From a virus: a stretch of DNA of 64,000 nucleotides. Position numbers and translations under genes: made by a program. The DNA is taken from IMG/VR virus record IMGVR_UViG_3300047323_000190, positions 1-64,000 of that record. One strand, written 5' to 3'. Shown one piece after another: positions 7,638-14,574 of the stretch. Each line of letters opens with the position of its first letter. Within the stretch, counting starts at the first letter, position 1. Under the pieces are notes generated by a model. It saw only the letters and a list, made by a program, of their open reading frames with translations. It ran no database searches and was not told the origin of the DNA.

Positions 7638-7882
7638 TCCCGTTCCTTCACCGCCGCCGCCCGCTGCGCGTCGATATAGTCGGCTAGGTCCTGCACGTAC
7701 ACGCCCTTGGCTGACTTGGCGCTCTTCTCGATGCGCACGAGCGGCAAGCCGATCTCGCCCAGCGAGATTTTCCGGAGCAATTTGTCAAGCTCCAGGTGGC
7801 TGAAGTATTCCCGGCGCACCTCGTCGATCGGGATGACTGCGCGCGCCCCGAACTGCGCCATGAGCAAAAACACTGTATTCAT
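7622..7882 (-). CDS. PrtN-family (pyocin activator-like) regulator
   Basis: This 86-residue protein is typical of the PyocinActivator (PrtN) family, with MNTVFLLMAQFGARAVIP at the start, then YFSHLELDKLLRKISLGEI and LPLVRIEKSAKSAKGVYVQD, and LADYIDAQRAAA near the end. In Pseudomonas PrtN activates pyocin genes; phage members next to integrases are usually thought to act as transcription or excision factors. The start at 7882 has a strong GGGAGAGGGA ribosome site. It is the last gene of the leftward early operon and abuts the integrase 3' end. Confidence 0.8.
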   Translation of the reverse strand: MNTVFLLMAQFGARAVIPIDEVRREYFSHLELDKLLRKISLGEIGLPLVRIEKSAKSAKGVYVQDLADYIDAQRAAAVKERDQFAA

Positions 7883-8172
7883 TCTTCCCTCTCCCGTTCC
7901 CATAGTCTGCAAGCCGGCGACCTCAGCAAAATGTCCGTCCCCGGTCCACTCGTCCACTTCGGCCTGATCAGTTCGCACTTGTAGTAGGTTCGGCAACCGT
8001 AGTTACCGGTCCCGACAGCATGATGACAAGATCGACACCGCTCTCCAGCCGGTCCAGTTCCCGGCGGCGCTGCATACCCGTTCGGCCTCGTCGGCTTGCG
8101 TACTGCCTTCGACTCGCTTATCTCGATCACGACCGTTTCGCCGAACAGGTCGACTACCTCTCGCCGTTCCAT
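7879..8172 (-). CDS. Cysteine-rich hypothetical protein
   Basis: The protein has 97 residues. After an N-terminal MERREVVDLFGETVV segment it carries CRSCHHAVGTGNYGC and a later YYKCELIR, PAC pattern, likely to bind zinc. The start at 8172 is favoured by GAGGGA seven bases upstream; in-frame starts further up have no ribosome site and would overlap the RMF-like gene. Its function is not recognised. Confidence 0.6.
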   Translation of the reverse strand: MERREVVDLFGETVVIEISESKAVRKPTRPNGYAAPPGTGPAGERCRSCHHAVGTGNYGCRTYYKCELIRPKWTSGPGTDILLRSPACRLWEREREE

Positions 8173-8222
8173 GTCGAACTCCCTCGCGGTAACCCGCAAA
8201 ATCCGTTGTAACGCTGTCTCCA

Positions 8223-8387
8223 TCAATATTCGTCGTAGTAAGCTGGCAACCGTCGATCCCGCATCCCATCGGCGTGACCGCGCATCCATGCCTTGTAGTC
8301 AAACTGGCGATGCATCGACGAATACGGGCAGTCGAACCACGAACGGCCTGACCTCCCGGCCTGATAACCAAGGTCATAAGCGCTCAT
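8223..8387 (-). CDS. Ribosome modulation factor-like small protein
   Basis: The 54-residue protein starts AYDLGYQAGRSGRSWFDCPY, followed by RQFDYKAWMRGHADGM. The pattern A-Y-x-x-G-Y-x-A-G-x-x-G ... C-P-Y ... W-x-x-G-x-x-x-G is that of bacterial ribosome modulation factor (Rmf), which dimerises 70S ribosomes in stationary phase. Phage relatives are known in early gene clusters, with unknown action. It overlaps the next upstream gene by four bases. Confidence 0.65.
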   Translation of the reverse strand: MSAYDLGYQAGRSGRSWFDCPYSSMHRQFDYKAWMRGHADGMRDRRLPAYYDEY

Positions 8388-8587
8388 TCATCCTCCACCG
8401 TGTCGTCAAAATGCTGCGACGCTTTTCGTGCCATCGTCCTGATAGCTTCCAGTAACTTCCCGTCTGGCCGGTAGTGGCGGGTGTCCTTCAGGTGCTCCGC
8501 AATCTCGCACCACTCGCCCAGCGTCATGGTGAGCGTCATCGTCATGGCGATCTCGTTTGGACGCTCTGCTTTGAATTGAGCTTTCAC
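8384..8587 (-). CDS. Small acidic hypothetical protein
   Basis: The 67-residue protein has a Met/Thr repeat (AMTMTLTMTLGEW) followed by a helical segment with HLKDTRHYRPDGKLLEAIR. It is in a chain of four-base ATGA overlaps typical of the leftward operon. I recognise no family. Confidence 0.6.
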   Translation of the reverse strand: MKAQFKAERPNEIAMTMTLTMTLGEWCEIAEHLKDTRHYRPDGKLLEAIRTMARKASQHFDDTVEDE

Positions 8588-8769
8588 CCCTTCTCTCCTT
8601 CAAGTTCCGCCTCAGCGATTACCATCCGCGATTCATCGACGTAATCGCCCCATTGCCTGACTATCTCGCGGGCTCGCTGTACGTCGCACTGGAAGCACTT
8701 CTCGTTCAGTTTGTTGCCGTGGCTGCAAACCCACGTGTAACGTGTCGGCTCTGCGATCTTGATGCTCAT
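8584..8769 (-). CDS. Small CxxC protein, copy 1 of duplicated cassette
   Basis: This 61-residue protein reads MSIKIAEPTRYTWVCSHGN, then EKCFQCDVQRAREIV and YVDESRMVIAEAE. C...H...CxxC suggests one zinc knuckle. A near-identical copy lies at 10746-10937. The ATG at 8769 overlaps the stop of the gene upstream. Confidence 0.65.
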   Translation of the reverse strand: MSIKIAEPTRYTWVCSHGNKLNEKCFQCDVQRAREIVRQWGDYVDESRMVIAEAELEGEKG

Positions 8770-8936
8770 TCTTTCGACCTCTCGTAATTCGCCCATGCCT
8801 GTATAGCCTCGTTGACGGTTTGCTCTGGCCAGCCGCGTTGCAGTAGCGCCGATCGCAGCGCGCCAACCCGTCGAATGCACTGGCTGCGCGCCAGATTCAC
8901 GGCGTCGCGGAGTGCTTGGTATGTGTCTTCGGTCAT
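8766..8936 (-). CDS. Small helical protein, copy 1 of duplicated cassette
   Basis: The 56-residue protein (MTEDTYQALRDAVNLAR start, WPEQTVNEAIQAWANYERSKE end) is not a shadow frame, because it is preserved with mostly conservative changes in its second copy at 10934-11104. Start and stop both form ATGA overlaps with neighbours. Function unknown. Confidence 0.65.
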   Translation of the reverse strand: MTEDTYQALRDAVNLARSQCIRRVGALRSALLQRGWPEQTVNEAIQAWANYERSKE

Positions 8937-9076
8937 CCCACCACCTCGTTATCCAGCGGCCCACCGCCGCACCAGGTCATCCAGTCGATACCGTTCATGT
9001 CGTTGTCGAAGAACGGCTGATACCAATACCCTCGGCGGAATGACCACGACATGAGCGTTGAGTTAAGCCATCTCAT
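8933..9076 (-). CDS. Small hypothetical protein
   Basis: The protein has 47 residues, is rich in Trp and aromatic residues (MSWSFRRGYWYQPFF, DWMTWCGGGPLDNE). It lies in a perfect ATGA chain between its neighbours, and its position corresponds to 11383-11598 in the second cassette. I recognise no family. Confidence 0.55.
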   Translation of the reverse strand: MRWLNSTLMSWSFRRGYWYQPFFDNDMNGIDWMTWCGGGPLDNEVVG

Positions 9077-9366
9077 GATGCTTGCTCGGCGAACATGTCT
9101 ATGGTGCGCGTATCTCGCTCCGGTTCGGGTTCGAGCGGGCCGATGAACTTGGCGTGATCGGCCCATGCCTCGGCGAGTGCTTCGGCATGCGATGGCGGTG
9201 TATAGGGCCACTTGATGACAATCGCCTCGATGGTCGGCGCGGCTGGCCCGCTCTTGAGCGACGCAAAGAACGCATTCAGCTTCTCCGCGAGGACTTCCGC
9301 CTCTCGCTTGCCCGGAGTCGCGATAATGTCGTCCGGGCCTTGTATGTGGACTGCGTAGAGGGTCAT
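9073..9366 (-). CDS. Hypothetical protein with EPEPERDTRTIDMF tail, copy 1
   Basis: This 97-residue protein starts MTLYAVHIQGPDDIIATPG, resembling small phage proteins that report position or substrate, but no family is certain. Its C-terminus EPEPERDTRTIDMFAEQA is shared with the otherwise different protein at 11595-11897. A shared tail on two unlike bodies suggests a docking segment or a recombination join. Confidence 0.6.
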   Translation of the reverse strand: MTLYAVHIQGPDDIIATPGKREAEVLAEKLNAFFASLKSGPAAPTIEAIVIKWPYTPPSHAEALAEAWADHAKFIGPLEPEPERDTRTIDMFAEQAS

Positions 9367-9575
9367 GTAGGTTCTCCCTTGGCGGATGCGGCGTAGTCGG
9401 CCAACTTGATTGCCAGGTCCTCCTCAGTCATGCCAAGCGCCTTCGCCACCGCGCCGTATGCACGGCTCGCTTGCGACCGGCTAAGAGTCGGCAGCGGCAT
9501 TTGATGCTCTTCGCTGAAATCGGTTACTTCAGATCGGATGTAATCTGCAGCGTCCGTATATGGGTATCGGCTCAT
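9363..9575 (-). CDS. Small hypothetical protein
   Basis: This 70-residue protein is mainly helical, with LSRSQASRAYGAVAKALGM reminiscent of a DNA-binding helix pair, followed by TEEDLAIKLADYAASAK. The overlaps on both sides show it belongs to the operon. Function is not recognised. Confidence 0.6.
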   Translation of the reverse strand: MSRYPYTDAADYIRSEVTDFSEEHQMPLPTLSRSQASRAYGAVAKALGMTEEDLAIKLADYAASAKGEPT

Positions 9576-10063
9576 GCCTTATCTCCCTTCTCTGCCATCA
9601 CCCAATTACCCGTCTCGCTTTGTTTCATTCCGCTTACCGACCAGTCGTAGCGCGGGCCGCTGGCGACAGGGGCGGCGTAAGAGGCACGAATCAGCGTAAT
9701 TACGTTCGTGAGCTGCGAGACAGCCTCGACGTTATCGGCTCGCGCGTCGCCGTATGCCTGAATCGCCATAACGATTTCGGCGGGCACCTTGCGCTGCTCC
9801 GCACCATTGGCAGCGATGCGGGATTCGTCGAACGCGCGATTGATAACTTCCGCCAGAGATAATTCGCCGACCAGCTTGCTCTTGCTTTTGCCCCAGAAGC
9901 CGCCCAGAGCAATGACAAATTCGCCGAGTTCCCGGTTCTCAGATTCGAGTTCGGCGATGCGCGCGGCTTGCTGCTCGATCAACTTGAGCAGACCGTGACG
10001 ATCGGCCGGAGTGATTTCGCGGTTGCAATCGCGGACCGTTTCAATCAGTTTCGTTTGACTCAC
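9572..10063 (-). CDS. Hypothetical coiled-coil protein
   Basis: The protein has 163 residues from a GTG start at 10063. Residues 28-46 (EQQAARIAELESENRELGE) form a short coiled coil; the rest is helical with a C-terminal WVMAEKGDKA. The same EQQAARIAxLES module occurs in the frameshifted gene near 12450, so the region shares helical modules. Function unknown. Confidence 0.6.
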   Translation of the reverse strand: MSQTKLIETVRDCNREITPADRHGLLKLIEQQAARIAELESENRELGEFVIALGGFWGKSKSKLVGELSLAEVINRAFDESRIAANGAEQRKVPAEIVMAIQAYGDARADNVEAVSQLTNVITLIRASYAAPVASGPRYDWSVSGMKQSETGNWVMAEKGDKA

Positions 10064-10149
10064 CCCCGCCTCCCCATAAAAATATCAACACACGCATCCA
10101 TCGACATACCGATCACCAGCACGAGGGCTGCTGTTGCGAGCAGTTCCAT
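10060..10149 (-). CDS. 29-residue single-span membrane peptide
   Basis: The peptide starts MELLATAALVLVIGMSM and ends in GRRG, which gives one short membrane segment with a basic tail. The ATG at 10149 and the stop overlapping the next GTG place it in the operon. It is too short for database support, so confidence is moderate. Confidence 0.45.
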   Translation of the reverse strand: MELLATAALVLVIGMSMDACVDIFMGRRG

Positions 10150-10150
10150 T

Positions 10151-10414
10151 TCAAGCACCCCCATCGCTGTCGCTTGCTGCGATAGCGCGAATCTCTTCAG
10201 CGCATGCGCCTACTGCGGTTGCTTGGCCCATGCAGCGGTCCTTCTCGTACCAGTCCTGTTTCTCGTCGCAGACATTGGCGGCCTCTTCAAGAGCGGCCTC
10301 GCGAGATGCATTCCATGCGGCGAACGCGAACGAGATTTCGTACTGGCCGCCGCCAGCACGCACGAACCGGCCATGTTCTTCCCACCACTTCGTAAATTCG
10401 GGCGGCACTTTCAT
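10151..10414 (-). CDS. Hypothetical protein
   Basis: This 87-residue protein begins MKVPPEFTKWWEEHGRF. An AFAAWNASREAALEEAANVC segment is typical of small proteins shared among phages of proteobacteria, the W-x-A-x-x-x-A-A pattern being recurrent. No enzymatic motif is visible. It overlaps the gene before it by four bases. Confidence 0.65.
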   Translation of the reverse strand: MKVPPEFTKWWEEHGRFVRAGGGQYEISFAFAAWNASREAALEEAANVCDEKQDWYEKDRCMGQATAVGACAEEIRAIAASDSDGGA

Positions 10415-10749
10415 GACGGCTCCTTTCCGAACGAGCCTTTCAACGCAGCCATCTCAGCCGCGCTCCGCCGTTCGTTCTGTTGATGAATCGTTTCGTGAAT
10501 GTCGACGAACTCCAGATCGGCGCGTGCGGGCTGAAGTGTGTAGCCGCGTCGCGCCATCCACCAAAGGAAAATGTCGATCACGTAGATCTGGCCTTTGACC
10601 CACGTCACGTCCCCGATGTAATCCTTGTCATGGACCTTGATGGTCTGGTGGATCGCCTTGAATAGGTCTTTCTGGTCGTGGAAATCGCGCATAAAGCGTG
10701 GCAAATAGCGCCCTTCATGCAACCATCGATCTAGTCGGCTATTGCTCAC
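10411..10749 (-). CDS. Hypothetical protein
   Basis: The 112-residue protein is aromatic and charged (SRLDRWLHEGRYLPRFMRDF at the start, VIDIFLWWMARRGYTLQ in the middle). It resembles small phage proteins of unknown role. Its ATG overlaps the stop of the CxxC protein at 10746. Confidence 0.6.
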   Translation of the reverse strand: MSNSRLDRWLHEGRYLPRFMRDFHDQKDLFKAIHQTIKVHDKDYIGDVTWVKGQIYVIDIFLWWMARRGYTLQPARADLEFVDIHETIHQQNERRSAAEMAALKGSFGKEPS

Positions 10750-10937
10750 TGCGGCACCTCCTCAGTCTTCGCTTCTGCCTCGGCAATTACCATCCTGGAT
10801 TCGTCGACGTAATCGCCCCACTGCTTCACCACCTCGCTGGCTCGCTGCACATCGCATTGAAAGCACTTCTCGCCCAGCGTCCTTCCGTGGCTGCAAACCC
10901 ATGTGTAGGGTGTCGGCTCTGCGATCTTGATGCTCAT
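10746..10937 (-). CDS. Small CxxC protein, copy 2 of duplicated cassette
   Basis: The 63-residue protein is the paralogue of 8584-8769. It keeps the VCSHG and EKCFQCDVQRA cysteines and YVDESRMVIAEAE, and differs mostly near the C-terminus. The DNA around its start is nearly identical to the first copy, so the duplication is recent or kept uniform by gene conversion. Confidence 0.65.
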   Translation of the reverse strand: MSIKIAEPTPYTWVCSHGRTLGEKCFQCDVQRASEVVKQWGDYVDESRMVIAEAEAKTEEVPQ

Positions 10938-11104
10938 TCTTTCGACCTCTCGTAATTCGCCCATGCCTGTATAGCCTCGTTGACGGTTTGTTCGGGCCAG
11001 CCGCGTTGCAATAGCGCCGAGCGGAGCGCGCCCACCCGTCGAATGTACTGGCTGCGCGCCAGATTCACGGCGTCTCGAAGCGCTTGGTAGGCGTCATCGG
11101 TCAT
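10934..11104 (-). CDS. Small helical protein, copy 2 of duplicated cassette
   Basis: This 56-residue protein differs from its copy at 8766-8936 by only a few residues (for example MTDDAYQAL against MTEDTYQAL). Both reading frame and overlap structure are preserved, which supports real coding. Function unknown. Confidence 0.65.
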   Translation of the reverse strand: MTDDAYQALRDAVNLARSQYIRRVGALRSALLQRGWPEQTVNEAIQAWANYERSKE

Positions 11105-11386
11105 TCACGCCCCCACATTGATAGCAAACACCCGCACAGGCTCAGGCCCGAAGTGCGGATGCAGGATTGTTCGTTCGATGTAGCCGCGCCACGGCTTGAG
11201 GATGCGGCGCTCCCAGTCATCGGCTTTCGGATATCCCTTGGTCAGCACAATCCGCCCGTAGTGGCGACCGACGAGGCGCTTGGTCCAATACTCGTTGACA
11301 AGGCGATATTCCTCGGCCTTCGCGCCGCTGCGGATTGCGTCGAAGTATTCGGATTTGAGAGGTAGGACTAGGGTGGGTAGGGTCAT
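11105..11386 (-). CDS. ASCH-domain protein
   Basis: This 93-residue protein is almost entirely an ASCH (ASC-1 homology) domain: LPLKSEYFDAIRSGAKAEEY at residues 8-27, then YWTKRLVGRHYGRIVLTKGY. ASCH domains adopt the PUA-like fold and bind RNA or modified nucleic acid; phage copies are frequent and mostly uncharacterised. It is inserted between cassette genes and has no equivalent in copy 1. Confidence 0.75.
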   Translation of the reverse strand: MTLPTLVLPLKSEYFDAIRSGAKAEEYRLVNEYWTKRLVGRHYGRIVLTKGYPKADDWERRILKPWRGYIERTILHPHFGPEPVRVFAINVGA

Positions 11387-11598
11387 CGCGATTCCTCAGT
11401 CAGGCCGCGCCAACGAGTAACGTCACGGAATGCCTCGTAGACGTTCATTAAGTCGGCGAAGCGTCCAAATCGGACGAACTCGGAGCCATTCCAGTACCCA
11501 TCCGTACAGCAGCAATTGCAGCGCAGCGCTCGCGTTTGTATTTCATACCAGCCGCGACGGACTGGCTCAATGCTCGCCGGAAACCAATCGGTTCTCAT
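11383..11598 (-). CDS. Small Cys-rich hypothetical protein
   Basis: The protein of 71 residues has a basic RRGWYEIQTRALRCNCCCTD segment with four clustered Cys, then WNGSEFVRFGRF. The W-Y-E-x-x-T and Y-W-N-G elements resemble DUF551-like small phage proteins, a tentative match. ATGA overlap on both sides. Confidence 0.6.
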   Translation of the reverse strand: MRTDWFPASIEPVRRGWYEIQTRALRCNCCCTDGYWNGSEFVRFGRFADLMNVYEAFRDVTRWRGLTEESR

Positions 11599-11897
11599 CC
11601 CGCTTGCTCCTGAAACATATCGATCGTTCGCGTGTCGCGCTCCGGTTCGGGTTCGAGCGCCGCGAGAATGTCGCTCAGTCGGGTATTGCCGTCGCCGCCG
11701 TAGGGGATGCACTGGCCGTCCCACTTGTAGCGCTTTAGATCGGCCTCTGTCTTCATGTCTTCGCACACTTCAAACTTCGGATCGTAGGTATCACCCCAAG
11801 CTTCGGAGCCACACTCGCGGGCGCATTGATAGGCGTCGCCCTCGTCTTCTGCCATTACGATCATGTTGAAACTGACGACTACTGCGTAGGGTTTCAT
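11595..11897 (-). CDS. Hypothetical protein with EPEPERDTRTIDMF tail, copy 2
   Basis: The 100-residue protein starts MKPYAVVVSFNMIVMAEDEG, like small proteins with an N-terminal beta-alpha unit, and ends EPEPERDTRTIDMFQEQA, a tail shared with 9073-9366. The start at 11897 has AAGGA seven bases upstream. Just ahead of it an oppositely oriented gene begins, so its transcript must read through from further upstream. Confidence 0.6.
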   Translation of the reverse strand: MKPYAVVVSFNMIVMAEDEGDAYQCARECGSEAWGDTYDPKFEVCEDMKTEADLKRYKWDGQCIPYGGDGNTRLSDILAALEPEPERDTRTIDMFQEQAG

Positions 11898-11907
11898 GTT
11901 TTTGTCC

Positions 11908-11935
11908 TTGCGAAACGGTCTCAAACTGCTACGAT
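11908..11935 (+). promoter_or_regulatory. Candidate sigma-70 promoter for the lone plus-strand gene
   Basis: TTGCGA and TACGAT are separated by 16 bases (four of six consensus matches each). It points towards the gene at 11966. Confidence 0.4.
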
Positions 11936-11965
11936 CGGCTTACCCCAACCAGCCAGGATTCGCGC

Positions 11966-12187
11966 ATGAACGATGAAGTGTTTGAACCAGCGGATTTGAA
12001 ATATATCGACTGCCTTAAGGCTCTTGCCGAGAATGGGCCTTGCGTAATCAACGATCAGTCGATCATTGATCATTGGACGCCTCCGCTTAAGAGCGAGGCA
12101 TTTATCCGGCCTGTCAGCGGCCGTATGGAAGTTTTCGAAATCACTGATGCCGGCCGAAAATGGCTATCAGTGTCCGGCTATCAGTGA
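11966..12187 (+). CDS. Lone plus-strand small gene in the leftward operon
   Basis: The 73-residue protein has an ending EITDAGRKWLSVSG that resembles the C-terminal part of small phage winged-helix proteins. An AGGA ribosome site lies seven bases before the ATG. It runs against more than 35 minus-strand neighbours, with an apparent promoter at 11908. This is the pattern of an independently expressed accessory gene. Function unknown. Confidence 0.55.
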   Translation: MNDEVFEPADLKYIDCLKALAENGPCVINDQSIIDHWTPPLKSEAFIRPVSGRMEVFEITDAGRKWLSVSGYQ

Positions 12188-12209
12188 GGCGAGGCGAATT
12201 CGGGGTCGC

Positions 12210-12538
12210 TCATGAGTGCCGCCCCTCATTCGCCGCGATAGCGTCGTCAATCTGCACCATGAACAGCCAGTAGCGGCCTGACTCCATGCACCCGCCGGCA
12301 ATCTGTTCGATCTGCTTGCGGGACAATTTCCCCCCCCATCCCCCTCCACCTTCCGCAAAGACGCTGCGTATAGCGTGGCTAGCTCTGTTTTGGCGGTGAG
12401 TTGGGATTCGAGGGCGGCGATGCGGGCGGCTTGCTGTTCGATCAGGTCTGCGGCTTCCGTTGCGATCGAAGGTACACTCGGAATGGGAGCGCGCAGTTCG
12501 TGAAATTCGCGCAGGCGCTTAATCAGTTCATCACTCAT
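12210..12538 (-). pseudogene. Frameshifted helical gene with an eight-base homopolymer
   Basis: The reading frame opens at 12538 (MSDELIKRLREFHELRAP, then EQQAARIAALESQ coiled coil). It is coherent until an eight-G run on the minus strand (12330-12337). After it the original frame becomes Cys/Ser-rich and unlike a protein. The neighbouring frame continues as KLSRKQIEQIAGGCMESGR and YWLFMVQIDDAIAANEG to a stop at 12210 overlapping no gene. One extra G would restore a single protein of about 110 residues. Sequencing error, slippage or phase variation are all possible. Confidence 0.55.
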
Positions 12539-13737
12539 TTCGTGTCTCCGCTTGCGGATTGAGCGGCGGTCAGGGCGTCTAGCGTATCGTTGATGGCTTG
12601 AGAGGCAGCGGATCGGAACGTCGCATGCGGCTTCAGTCGCTCGCACTGCGCGTGAACGCGTTCAGCAATCTCCCACTTCTGCGCGGCGGTGAGCGTTGTC
12701 TGTGCTGGCTGATCGTCTTGAAGCCAGCGTTCAATTATTTTCTGAGTCGCGGGATTATTGTTCTTGGTGAGCGCTGTCTGTGCTGGCAGCGCGGCCAGCA
12801 TGCCTTCAATTGCGCTTCGGGCTTCCTCAAGCGTCGCGGGCGAGAAGTTGTATTGGTCGGTACTGGCGGTCCAGCCGCACTCATTGCCAATGCGCGGATA
12901 CTGGCCCGGCGAGTAGGGTCGCGGTAGCTCGGCGTTCCAGACAAACACGACTTCATCAACCTTGGTCGTGTCCTTCCAGCCATCGCCGTTCATCTTGCCG
13001 ACGCCTTTTAGAATCACCGCCTCCGCACCCTGCGCCACATTGGCGGAAGTTGATGCGGCGCGGGCTTTTATCCAGCCAACCATGTTGTGACGAATGTCGA
13101 AAGCAACGCTAGAGCACTGGACTTTGTTTCCGCCGCCGTCCATACGTGACATGCTTTCGTAGCTTTCCGCGTAGCCTTCGAGCATTCGAATCGCAGCTTG
13201 CGCAAACGCCCCGCGCTCGTCCTGCTCGACCGATGGCGCTGGCGCGGCAGATTGCGCCTCCGCAGCGGCGTCAGACGGCTGGGCTGACAGTGCCGCGCGG
13301 GCTTGCCAGCCACGCCAAGCGCGCTGCGTATCGAAATCGTCATAGAACTCGCCATCGCGCTCAAGGCGTGGCGTCAGGTCAAGCTCACCCGTTCGAATCC
13401 ACGCCTCAAACGCCGCCCGCTCGTCTACCGCATCGGCTGTCACCTTTTCGGTGGTGGCGGGAAGCCTCGCGAGCGTCTCGGATACCACTGCGCGAGCAAA
13501 CGCGTAGAACTTCTGTTTCTGGTCGCCGTCTTCGTGGTACGTCGTCAAGCCAGCACCCTGCCATATCACGTCGATGACGCGCTCAGGAAAGTCCACCGCC
13601 ACAGGCTGCGCATCGGCTGTCACCTTTTCGGCGGGATGATCTAATTCAGGGAACAACGGCTTAAACTCGCCTTGTATGGCTCCACGGATTTCTTCCAGGT
13701 CAGGATTGCTGGCATAGGAGCGAATGTCTTTGTTCAC
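12535..13737 (-). CDS. Large modular hypothetical protein
   Basis: The protein has 400 residues from a GTG at 13737, preceded by GAGGAG at seven bases. It is built of short modules: KVTADA linkers, a DERAAFEAW...RAWRGWQAR module (about residues 105-150), an EQDERGAFAQAAIRMLEGY helix, and a C-terminal helical region. The DERAAFEAW module recurs in 13885-14163. Such strings of helical modules are common in Burkholderia phage early operons. No enzyme motif is visible. Confidence 0.6.
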   Translation of the reverse strand: MNKDIRSYASNPDLEEIRGAIQGEFKPLFPELDHPAEKVTADAQPVAVDFPERVIDVIWQGAGLTTYHEDGDQKQKFYAFARAVVSETLARLPATTEKVTADAVDERAAFEAWIRTGELDLTPRLERDGEFYDDFDTQRAWRGWQARAALSAQPSDAAAEAQSAAPAPSVEQDERGAFAQAAIRMLEGYAESYESMSRMDGGGNKVQCSSVAFDIRHNMVGWIKARAASTSANVAQGAEAVILKGVGKMNGDGWKDTTKVDEVVFVWNAELPRPYSPGQYPRIGNECGWTASTDQYNFSPATLEEARSAIEGMLAALPAQTALTKNNNPATQKIIERWLQDDQPAQTTLTAAQKWEIAERVHAQCERLKPHATFRSAASQAINDTLDALTAAQSASGDTK

Positions 13738-13741
13738 AGTG

Positions 13742-13888
13742 TTACTCCTCAATCAATTCGTATTCACCTGCAATCAGACGGGCCGCGAGAGCCAAGCGGC
13801 ACTTGGCTCGAAGATCGGGTGACAAACCGGATGCGAAGCCATCGAACTCATGGATATAGCGCAGGGTCAGTTTTGCAAGGTTGCTCAT
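13742..13888 (-). CDS. Small hypothetical protein
   Basis: The 48-residue protein (MSNLAKLTLRYIHEFDGFAS start, AARLIAGEYELIEE end) is alpha-helical. It starts in an ATGA overlap with the gene before it and ends five bases before the large modular gene. Function unknown. Confidence 0.55.
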   Translation of the reverse strand: MSNLAKLTLRYIHEFDGFASGLSPDLRAKCRLALAARLIAGEYELIEE

Positions 13889-14163
13889 TGCGACGCTCCG
13901 GTAGTCAGCGCATCTGCTGTCGGCGTAATGGGGGCGGTGGAGAGGGCGGCTTGCCAGACTTCCAGATACGTCAGTCGTGGCCATACGCCGCGCTTTTTGA
14001 ACCATGCCTCGAACGCCGCGCGCTCATCAGACTGCGCATCGGCTGTCGGCGCAATGGGTTCGACGAGCGGATAGCTCGACTTGTTCGGAGTTGAATTGGG
14101 CGCGCACATCCAACCGCAGTGGCGGCATTCGCGCAAAGCTTCGATCATTCGTTGTTCGCTCAT
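13885..14163 (-). CDS. Small modular protein with DERAAFEAW module
   Basis: The 92-residue protein has an N-terminal CRHCGWMC knuckle (about residues 13-20) and a SDERAAFEAWFKKRG module with EVWQAALSTA. It is a short relative of the protein at 12535-13737, with TADA linkers in common. Such proteins are widespread in phages but uncharacterised. Confidence 0.6.
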   Translation of the reverse strand: MSEQRMIEALRECRHCGWMCAPNSTPNKSSYPLVEPIAPTADAQSDERAAFEAWFKKRGVWPRLTYLEVWQAALSTAPITPTADALTTGASQ

Positions 14164-14187
14164 ATTCGTCTCGTTCTTGCTGCGTTG

Positions 14188-14406
14188 TTAGGCGGACTCG
14201 GGCGTGATCTTCACGCGATACCGGCCTTCGTCGAGGTTCACGATTACCTCCAGATCATTCACGGCGATCAGATGTGCGACGGCCCCGTTGATGCACTGCG
14301 CCGTCACGTCTTGCTTGCTCGTCGCAACGCCGCCCTTCGACTTGCCGATGTAGATTCGATGCGTCAGCGGGGACATCCACATTTCGAGATTGGTTCGGAT
14401 GCTCAT
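14188..14406 (-). CDS. Small hypothetical protein
   Basis: The protein of 72 residues begins MSIRTNLEMWMSPLTHRIYI. The segment IYIGKSKGGVATSKQDVTAQ and a final beta-rich VIVNLDEGRYRVKI are preserved in small phage proteins near recombination genes, but no function is established. A 168-base noncoding stretch separates it from the exonuclease gene. Confidence 0.6.
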   Translation of the reverse strand: MSIRTNLEMWMSPLTHRIYIGKSKGGVATSKQDVTAQCINGAVAHLIAVNDLEVIVNLDEGRYRVKITPESA

Positions 14407-14574
14407 GTTCACTCGCCGGCCAATGCCGACCCTTGGTATAAAAAGCGGGGCCGAGACTGCGCCCCTAAGCGCCCATGCGGAGATCACCGCACGGATTCGG
14501 GGAAATAAGGTGCCGCTGCATTCGGCTTATCGGGAAACGCTTGCGCCAATCCGTGCGATGCTGCGGCGGTAGGG

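Noticed and set aside
12181-12213. Ten-residue frame after the homopolymer-split gene
   Set aside because: Too short and without a ribosome site; most likely chance.
14407-14574. Gap before the exonuclease gene as a small-RNA locus
   Set aside because: No promoter, terminator or long hairpin stands out, so I report nothing there.
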